Origin: Saccharothrix sp. NRRL B-16348
Lineage (GTDB): Bacteria; Actinomycetota; Actinomycetes; Mycobacteriales; Pseudonocardiaceae
Length of the DNA: 10,773 bases
Direction of reading: 5' to 3'
Assembly: GCF_001280085.1 (NCBI RefSeq)
Contig: NZ_LGED01000026.1
Location: 1-10,773, forward strand
The position numbers and the translations under genes were made by a program. Under the pieces are notes generated by a model, which was not told the origin of the DNA, searched no databases, and saw only the letters and a list, made by a program, of their open reading frames with translations. Shown one piece after another: positions 6,188 through 10,773 of the stretch. Position 1 is the first letter of the stretch, and each line of letters begins with the position of its first letter.

Positions 6188-6994
6188 TCAATCGCTCCCT
6201 GCTCGCGGCTGGTGCTCGGGCGCATCGAGGTTGGCACCACCGCCGAGGTAGCGCGCCGGGGACGTGCCGACGGCACGGCGGAAGGCCACGAGGAACGCGC
6301 TCGCGGTCGCGTATCCCACGGCGTGCGCGACCCGGGAGACAGGTTGGCGTTCGGCCAGCAGGGGCAGGGCAGCCCGCAGCCTCATGTGTGTGCGCCAGCG
6401 GTCGAAGCTCATGCCCGTGTCGTGGACGAACAGTCGCGTCATCGTGCGTCTGCTCACGCCGACGGCCCGCGCGTGGGCCTCAAGGTTGCGTGGGTCCGCG
6501 GGATCGGCGAGCAACGCGTCGGCGACGGTGCGCACGCGTTCGTCCACCGGGTACGGCACGTCGATGGGCGTGGCCGGCAGCGGGCGCAGCAGGTCCAGCA
6601 CGACACCCTCGGCTCGTAGCCGTGCGTCGTCGGCGAGGTCGTCTCGGCCGAGGTGCGCGATCAGGTGCGCCAGCAGCCCGTCGACCCCCACCGGTGTGGG
6701 CTCCGTCCAGTCCAGGTGGCACCGGTCCGGTTCCAGGTAGAGGCTGCGCATCACCGCGTCGCGGGTCGCACCGGTCCGGTGGACGATCCCTGCGGGCAAC
6801 CACAGCGCCCGCGTGGGCGGCAGGACCCAGTAGGCGTCGTCCACGGCGATGCCGAGCACACCGCGTCGAGTCCAGGCCAACTGGTGCTGCGGGTGGCTGT
6901 GCGCGGGTATCCACTGCCCCGACGACAACGGGAACGTGCCCACGACGATCGCTCCGACCCCGGGTGGGACGGCACTGACGACGGCCTCGGTCAC
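6188..6994 (-). CDS. AraC-family transcriptional regulator with cupin N-terminus
   Basis: From GTG 6992-6994 the protein has 268 residues, with GGTGGA four bases upstream. The frame is open further upstream but that part overlaps the divergent promoter region and is not family-like. The N-terminal cupin domain contains AHSHPQHQLAW (31-41), the usual 'HxH..hQl' start, and ALWLPAGIVHR (63-73). Two C-terminal helix-turn-helix units follow: LEAHARAVGVSRRTMTRLFV (171-190) and VSRVAHAVGYATASAFLVAFRRAVGTSP (219-246), with MSFDRWRTHMRLRAAL between them. This is the small-molecule-sensing AraC type that often controls an adjacent exporter. It is divergent from the MFS gene with 154 bp between the starts, making that gene its probable target. 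Confidence 0.9.
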   Translation of the reverse strand: MTEAVVSAVPPGVGAIVVGTFPLSSGQWIPAHSHPQHQLAWTRRGVLGIAVDDAYWVLPPTRALWLPAGIVHRTGATRDAVMRSLYLEPDRCHLDWTEPTPVGVDGLLAHLIAHLGRDDLADDARLRAEGVVLDLLRPLPATPIDVPYPVDERVRTVADALLADPADPRNLEAHARAVGVSRRTMTRLFVHDTGMSFDRWRTHMRLRAALPLLAERQPVSRVAHAVGYATASAFLVAFRRAVGTSPARYLGGGANLDAPEHQPRAGSD

Positions 6995-7097
6995 CGTTCC
7001 ACCATATGTCCTCAACACGACACAACATGGCCCCGTAGTTGATTGTGGCCAGCCTGCCTCATGCATAGCGTCATCGCATGTCGATCTCCAACGATGG

Positions 7098-7107
7098 GCG
7101 ATATCGC
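7098..7107. promoter_or_regulatory. 10-bp palindrome in the AraC-MFS spacer
   Basis: GCGATATCGC is a perfect palindrome 41 bp before the MFS start. A looser dyad, ATGC and GCAT, surrounds 7061-7080. AraC sites are usually direct repeats, so these are only candidates. A TTGATT at 7039-7044 could be a -35 for the MFS gene but no good -10 is paired with it. Confidence 0.22.
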
Positions 7108-7148
7108 GGGGCAGACCTGTCAACCGTCACGCGGGAGGGGCGGCGGCC

Positions 7149-8603
7149 ATGACTTCAGCGTCAACCCTCACCGCGACCGTCGGCCGCCGCCGACCGGCGC
7201 TGATCGTGTTGTGCTTCGTGCAGTTCATGCTCGTCTTGGACGACACGGTGGTCAGCGTCGCCCTGCCCAGCATCCGGGATGATCTCGGTTTCGGCACCGC
7301 GGGCCTGGCCTGGGTGGTCAACGCCTACTTCCTGGCCTTCGGCGGACTGCTGTTGCTGTTCGGTCGCGCCGCCGACCTGCTCGGCCGCCGACGGGTCTTC
7401 CTCGGTGGTGTGGCGCTGTTCGGTGTCGCCAGCCTGGTGTGCGGACTCGCCCAGGAGCCGTGGCAACTGGTGGCAGGCCGGTTCGCCCAAGGCACAGGTG
7501 CCGCAATGGCAGGCCCGGCCGCGCTCTCGCTGATCACCCTCCTGTTCCCCGGTACTGCGGAACGCGCCAAGGCACTCGGGATCTGGGGTGGTATCGCGGG
7601 TCTGGGCGGTACGACGGGTCTGGTGATCTCGGGCGCGTTGACCGACCTCGCCTCCTGGCGCTGGATCTTCCTGATCAACCTGCCAGTGGCCGTTCTGGCG
7701 CTCGTCCTCGTTCCGCGGCTGGTCGCCGAGAGCCGAGCCACTCATCGGACACGTCTAGACGCACCGGGTGCGGTGTTGGGCACCGGCGCCGTCGTCTCTC
7801 TGGTCTACGGCCTGCTCGAGGCCGGAGAATCCGGCTGGGTCGACGTGACCGCCGTCGTGTCCCTGGTCCTTGCCGTCGCCTTGGCCGTTTCCTTCCTCGT
7901 GGTCGAGGCGCGTGCGGCTGAACCGCTCGTGCCGCGGTCATTCCTGGTCTCGCGGACTCGTGCCGTCTCCAACGGCGCGACCCTGCTGTTCTCCGCCGCC
8001 TTCTACGCGATGGCCTTCCTGTTGATGATCCACCTGCAAACCGTGCTCGGTTATGGCCCGCTCCAGGCAGGCGTCGCCTACCTGCCCTTCGGGGCCGGGA
8101 TCCTCGCCGGCATGTGGCTCTGCTCGCGCGCGGTGATCCGGTTCGGGGTGCGTCGGACACTCGTCACGTCGTTCTTGATCAGTTCCGTCGGGCTGCTCCT
8201 GCTGTCCGGCGTGGCACCGGGTGACGGCTACGCCACCGGTGTGCTGCCGGGCTTGCTGGTCACGAGCCTGGGGTGCGGCCTGAGCCTGCCCGCTCTGACG
8301 GTCGCCGCAGTCACAGGGACCACCGAGGAGAACGCCGGCCTCGGCTCCGCCGTCTTCAGCTCCGTGCAACAGATCGGTGGCGCGGTGGGCATCGCGGTGC
8401 TGGTGACCCTGTCCGCGCACCACAAGGACGCCCGAATCGACTCGACCGGGCCGCTTGCAGCAGCGACGGACGGCTTCTCGTTCACGCTCATCGTCGCTGC
8501 CAGCCTCCTCGTGCTCGGTGCCGTTCTCATCGCCATCCTGCTTGATGGCGGCCGCTCGGAATCCGCATCAGTCGCCGGCGAAACTCCGGCAGAACCCAGG
8601 TAG
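7149..8603 (+). CDS. DHA2-family (EmrB/QacA-type) MFS drug exporter
   Basis: From ATG 7149 the protein has 484 residues, with a GGGAGGGG ribosome site nine bases upstream; upstream in-frame starts (for example 6849) overlap the AraC gene and are rejected. It begins with a short cytoplasmic tail, then LDDTVVSVALPSIRDDL (30-46, family motif D1), the conserved loop GRAADLLGRRRVFLGG (72-87), GGIAGLGGTTGLVISGALT (147-165, motif C of antiporters) and WRWIFLINLP (170-179), the DHA2 hallmark after helix 6. Hydrophobic spans suggest 14 helices, ending near ILLDGG. It should export a drug or toxic compound using the proton gradient. The AraC regulator opposite is the expected controller. No terminator is clear at its end. 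Confidence 0.92.
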   Translation: MTSASTLTATVGRRRPALIVLCFVQFMLVLDDTVVSVALPSIRDDLGFGTAGLAWVVNAYFLAFGGLLLLFGRAADLLGRRRVFLGGVALFGVASLVCGLAQEPWQLVAGRFAQGTGAAMAGPAALSLITLLFPGTAERAKALGIWGGIAGLGGTTGLVISGALTDLASWRWIFLINLPVAVLALVLVPRLVAESRATHRTRLDAPGAVLGTGAVVSLVYGLLEAGESGWVDVTAVVSLVLAVALAVSFLVVEARAAEPLVPRSFLVSRTRAVSNGATLLFSAAFYAMAFLLMIHLQTVLGYGPLQAGVAYLPFGAGILAGMWLCSRAVIRFGVRRTLVTSFLISSVGLLLLSGVAPGDGYATGVLPGLLVTSLGCGLSLPALTVAAVTGTTEENAGLGSAVFSSVQQIGGAVGIAVLVTLSAHHKDARIDSTGPLAAATDGFSFTLIVAASLLVLGAVLIAILLDGGRSESASVAGETPAEPR

Positions 8604-8662
8604 CGGCACGGTGTGACAGGGGCGCGCAACGACTCGCAGCTCGGTGGTCAGATGCTGTCGCC

Positions 8663-8696
8663 GACGTAGGTGTGCGCGATGCCCGCGACCTACGAC
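8663..8696. repeat. Inverted repeat between MFS and multicopper oxidase genes
   Basis: CGTAGGT (8665-8671) and ACCTACG (8688-8694) are perfect complements with 16 bases between them; one mismatch further out the pairing extends to 8663/8696. It lies 61 bp after the MFS stop and about 150 bp before the oxidase start, so it may be an operator or transcript-end hairpin. The 244-bp spacer 8604-8847 otherwise shows no gene. Confidence 0.3.
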
Positions 8697-8807
8697 GACG
8701 CCAACACGTCGCCCACGGAACTCGGCCGTGATCGTGACTCCTCGGTGGCGTTGTCCGGAGTCGCCAGGTCGTCTCGTGGTGGAGCGGCCCTCGTCGTGCC
8801 CGAACCG

Positions 8808-8830
8808 GTCTACTATGGGACTTAGTAGAC
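8808..8830 (+). promoter_or_regulatory. BlaI-type operator over the multicopper oxidase promoter
   Basis: A perfect 8-bp dyad, GTCTACTA and TAGTAGAC, has seven bases between the halves. TACTAT (8811-8816) is a plausible -10, giving a start near 8823 and a leader of about 25 nt. The core matches the sites before blaI and the DUF3152 gene. A bound repressor would block RNA polymerase directly. Confidence 0.7.
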
Positions 8831-8847
8831 GGTACGACGGGAGAGAG

Positions 8848-10347
8848 ATGACGACACGACGGGTTATCCACCGGCGCCGGTTCCTGCAGCTCGGCGTCGG
8901 CGCTACGGCCACCGTCGGACTTGCCGCGTGCTCGACGCCCGCCCGGGTCGGCACGACCCTGATCGGGCCGAACTCACCCGAGGTCGCCGAAGCCGAGAGC
9001 GCACGTCGGGCAGCCGGTGCGGCGAAGGAGTCCGTGCGGTTGAACGCGGTCACCGGAATCGTGGACCTCGGCGGTGTTCAAGTCGACACCTGGAGTTACG
9101 GTGGACAGGTGCCTGGCCGGGAGATCAGGGTCAGGCGAGGTGATGTGCTCCGTGTCGAGCTGAGCAACGAGTTGCCTGCCTCGACGAGCATCCACTGGCA
9201 CGGCCTCGCGCTGCGCAACGACATGGACGGCGTGCCCGGCCTGACCCAGGACGAGATCGCTCAGAGCTCACAGTTCACCTACGAGTTCACCGTTCCGGAC
9301 GCGGGCACCTACTTCTTCCACCCGCACTCGGGAGTGCAGCTCGACCGCGGTCTCTATGCGCCGTTGATCGTGGAGGATCCAGAGGACGGCGCCGACTACG
9401 ACAGCGAGCTGGTGATCGTGCTGGACGACTGGCTCGACGGCATCGACCGCACGCCGGACGAGGCGTTGGACGAGCTGATGCGCAACGGCATGGGTGGCAT
9501 GGACCACGGATCCATGGGCGGGATGCCGCGGTCGACGCTACTGGGCGGGGACGCGGGAGATCTGGTGTACCCGCATGTGCTGGCCAACGGCCGGACGTTC
9601 CGTGACCCGGTCTCCGCTGAGTTCAAAGCCGGGCAACGGGTGCGGCTGCGGCTGATCAACGCGGCGGCGGACACCGCGTTCCGCGTAGGTGTGCCAGGGG
9701 TGCGGATGCGCGTGAGCCACACCGACGGCTTCCCCGTGAAGCCGACCGAGGCCGACGTGGTGATGATCGGCATGGGCGAGCGGGTGGACGCGGTGGTGAC
9801 GATGCCGGACGGTGCCGTACCGGTGCTCGCCATCGCGGAGGGGCGCGACCAGTACGCGCAGGTGACCCTCAGAGCCCCGACCACGCAGATGACACCGGTC
9901 GGCCCGGAAGCGGTCGCAGAGTTGATGAAGCTCCGGGTGCTCATGGCGGTCGAACTGGAGGCGGCTGATCGGGTCGCGGTGCGGGTGAAGCAGCCCGACG
10001 TCGTCCACGACCTCGTGCTCGAAGGCCCTGGGGAGCGCTACGACTGGACGATCAACGGCAAGCCGTACGACCCGAAGGACGGCCTGCCGATCCGCCAAGG
10101 GCAGTACGTGCGCCTACGGATGCAGAACAAGACGACGATGTTCCACCCCATGCACCTGCACGGGCACACCTTCCAGGTGCGAGGCTCGGGTGACCGCGGG
10201 CCGCGCAAGGACACGGCGCTGGTGCTGCCGGGCCGCGGCCTCAACGTCGACTTCATCGCCGACAACCCCGGCCAGTGGCTCACCCACTGTCACAACGTTT
10301 ACCACGGCGAGGCGGGCATGATGGCGGTCGTGTCCTACGTCGAATAG
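8848..10347 (+). CDS. Multicopper oxidase, Tat-exported lipoprotein
   Basis: The protein has 499 residues from ATG 8848, with GGGAGAG just upstream; an earlier in-frame ATG at 8644 is rejected because it would read through the operator. The twin-arginine signal RRRFLQLG (9-16) is followed by a hydrophobic run and the lipobox LAAC (25-28), so the mature enzyme is probably lipid-anchored outside. All copper ligand motifs are present: HWHG (116-119), HPHSG (158-162), HPMHLHGH (433-440) and HCHNVYHGEAGMM (480-492; C481 and H486 for type 1 copper, likely axial Met491). A Met/His stretch, MGGMDHGSMGGM (215-226), resembles the Met-rich copper-binding segments of CueO/CopA-type oxidases. It should oxidise Cu(I) or organic substrates using O2. 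A strong BlaI-type dyad covers its promoter. Confidence 0.95.
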   Translation: MTTRRVIHRRRFLQLGVGATATVGLAACSTPARVGTTLIGPNSPEVAEAESARRAAGAAKESVRLNAVTGIVDLGGVQVDTWSYGGQVPGREIRVRRGDVLRVELSNELPASTSIHWHGLALRNDMDGVPGLTQDEIAQSSQFTYEFTVPDAGTYFFHPHSGVQLDRGLYAPLIVEDPEDGADYDSELVIVLDDWLDGIDRTPDEALDELMRNGMGGMDHGSMGGMPRSTLLGGDAGDLVYPHVLANGRTFRDPVSAEFKAGQRVRLRLINAAADTAFRVGVPGVRMRVSHTDGFPVKPTEADVVMIGMGERVDAVVTMPDGAVPVLAIAEGRDQYAQVTLRAPTTQMTPVGPEAVAELMKLRVLMAVELEAADRVAVRVKQPDVVHDLVLEGPGERYDWTINGKPYDPKDGLPIRQGQYVRLRMQNKTTMFHPMHLHGHTFQVRGSGDRGPRKDTALVLPGRGLNVDFIADNPGQWLTHCHNVYHGEAGMMAVVSYVE

Positions 10348-10451
10348 CGCTCCCCAGCGGTGGGTTCTGTCCCGCCACGTGCATACGCCGCGCGTCTTTC
10401 CGGTGACGCAGGCCCGGTCCATGCGGGCGCATCGCCACGTCGGCTCGGCGC

Positions 10452-10475
10452 GCCGAGGCAGGACGGTGCCTCGGC
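10452..10475 (+). terminator. Perfect 9-bp hairpin, probable terminator of the oxidase mRNA
   Basis: GCCGAGGCA and TGCCTCGGC flank a six-base loop, 104 bp after the oxidase stop. It is GC-rich with no T run after it, the form often seen at actinobacterial transcript ends. Confidence 0.5.
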
Positions 10476-10620
10476 ACAGATCACGACCTCGCGCCGGTCG
10501 TTCGAGTCGTCGCTGACGACGTCCAGCTGCGAGTAGTGGGGTCGTTCTCCTGGTCCGGACGCACTGCCTTGCGCGAGCGCAGCCGATCGCGGCTGGGAGA
10601 GCCCGCCGGCCTCGCCACCG

Positions 10621-10649
10621 CCGTGCGGCGGTATGAGCCGGCCGCACGG
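10621..10649. terminator. Perfect 9-bp hairpin near the transposase end
   Basis: CCGTGCGGC (10621-10629) and GCCGCACGG (10641-10649) enclose 11 bases. It lies 42 bp downstream of the minus-strand transposase stop and could end transcripts from either side. No T run is present. Confidence 0.4.
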
Positions 10650-10664
10650 TCGGGGCGGACGGCT

Positions 10665-10683
10665 CTCTACTGACCTAGTAGAG
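10665..10683. promoter_or_regulatory. TCTACT/AGTAGA dyad, operator-like but short-spaced
   Basis: CTCTACT and AGTAGAG are perfect complements around five bases. The half-sites match the BlaI-type dyads, but the spacing is four bases shorter. A CTAG at 10675-10678, eight to ten bases from the transposase stop, could instead mark the end of an IS630 element, since that family inserts at TA, often in CTAG. Confidence 0.35.
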
Positions 10684-10691
10684 CGTCGCCT

Positions 10692-10773
10692 CTAACGTTT
10701 GGGATAGAGATGGCGAAGTCGGGTACGGGCATCGTCGGTGGTGAAGTGCCAGTCGACCTGACGCTGGTCCGCG
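10692..10773 (-). CDS. IS630-family transposase, C-terminal fragment
   Basis: The minus-strand frame enters from the right edge and ends at TAG (10692-10694). Its 26 readable residues contain DWHFTTDDARTRLRHLYPKR, which matches the conserved C-terminus of IS630-type transposases (W-x-FTT-x-DAR-x-KL-xx-LYP). The catalytic DDE residues are outside the window, so activity cannot be judged. The element boundary is probably within about 20 bp of the stop, near the CTAG at 10675-10678. Confidence 0.75.
   Translation of the reverse strand, partial: ADQRQVDWHFTTDDARTRLRHLYPKR

Larger units (their letters stand above)
10348..10691. other. Gene-free stretch after the multicopper oxidase
   Basis: No frame looks coding: long minus-strand translations across it are Arg-rich shadows that run into the oxidase gene. 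It holds two strong hairpins (10452-10475 and 10621-10649), a weak AGCCG/CGGCT dyad (10581-10594) and the 10665-10683 dyad. Confidence 0.6.

Noticed and set aside
6995..7123. Upstream in-frame extension of the AraC gene
   Set aside because: The sequence is not family-like and overlaps the divergent promoter region; GTG 6994 has a ribosome site.
6849..7148. Long N-terminal extension of the MFS gene
   Set aside because: It is antisense to the AraC start; ATG 7149 has a good ribosome site and the normal MFS N-terminus.
8644..8847. Upstream in-frame extension of the multicopper oxidase from an ATG at 8644
   Set aside because: It would read through the dyad and -10, is Arg/Pro-rich, and displaces the Tat signal from the N-terminus.
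1..10773. CRISPR arrays, tRNA or rRNA genes, prophage genes
   Set aside because: No spaced direct repeats, cloverleaf sequences or phage-type genes were seen on either strand.

Overview
The window is high-GC DNA (clearly GC-rich third codon positions, frequent GTG starts, short leaders) from an actinomycete. Gene types such as a DUF3152 protein, a DUF305 lipoprotein, a DUF6153-like protein and a BlaI/M56 pair fit Pseudonocardiaceae or a related family, but the genus is an inference.

Left part (1-2042). The tail of an MFS exporter is followed by a CsoR-like palindrome (197-220) and the decayed remains of a small (2Fe-2S) ferredoxin-like gene (about 283-575, at least one clear frameshift). A two-gene minus-strand unit (a single-span 83-aa protein overlapping a four-span 174-aa membrane protein) is divergent from a TetR-family regulator whose GTG start lies just downstream of a TATACT box, so its mRNA is probably leaderless.

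Middle part (2154-5862, all minus strand). In transcription order this holds a DUF3152 putative secreted zinc protease, a DUF6153-like Cys/His-rich membrane protein, a Met/His-rich DUF305 lipoprotein, a BlaI/MecI-family repressor and an M56 (BlaR1-like) membrane metalloprotease overlapping it by ATGA. An AraC regulator (6188-6994) and a divergent 14-span DHA2-type MFS exporter (7149-8603) follow.

Right part. A Tat-exported multicopper oxidase with a lipobox and all four copper motifs (8848-10347) is followed by hairpin-rich non-coding DNA and, at the edge, the C-terminus of an IS630-type transposase on the minus strand.

The main observation beyond gene calling is a shared 19-bp dyad of the form CTACTA-N7-TAGTAG. 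It lies directly upstream of blaI, of the DUF3152 gene and of the multicopper oxidase gene. In each case the gene-proximal strand reads TACTAT at a plausible -10 position, so bound repressor would cover the promoter. This suggests a local BlaI/M56 regulon joining a copper oxidase, a secreted protease and the sensor pair, with the copper-associated DUF305 and DUF6153-like genes embedded in it. Metal (copper) handling or envelope stress at the cell surface is the likely theme; the inducing signal cannot be read from sequence.
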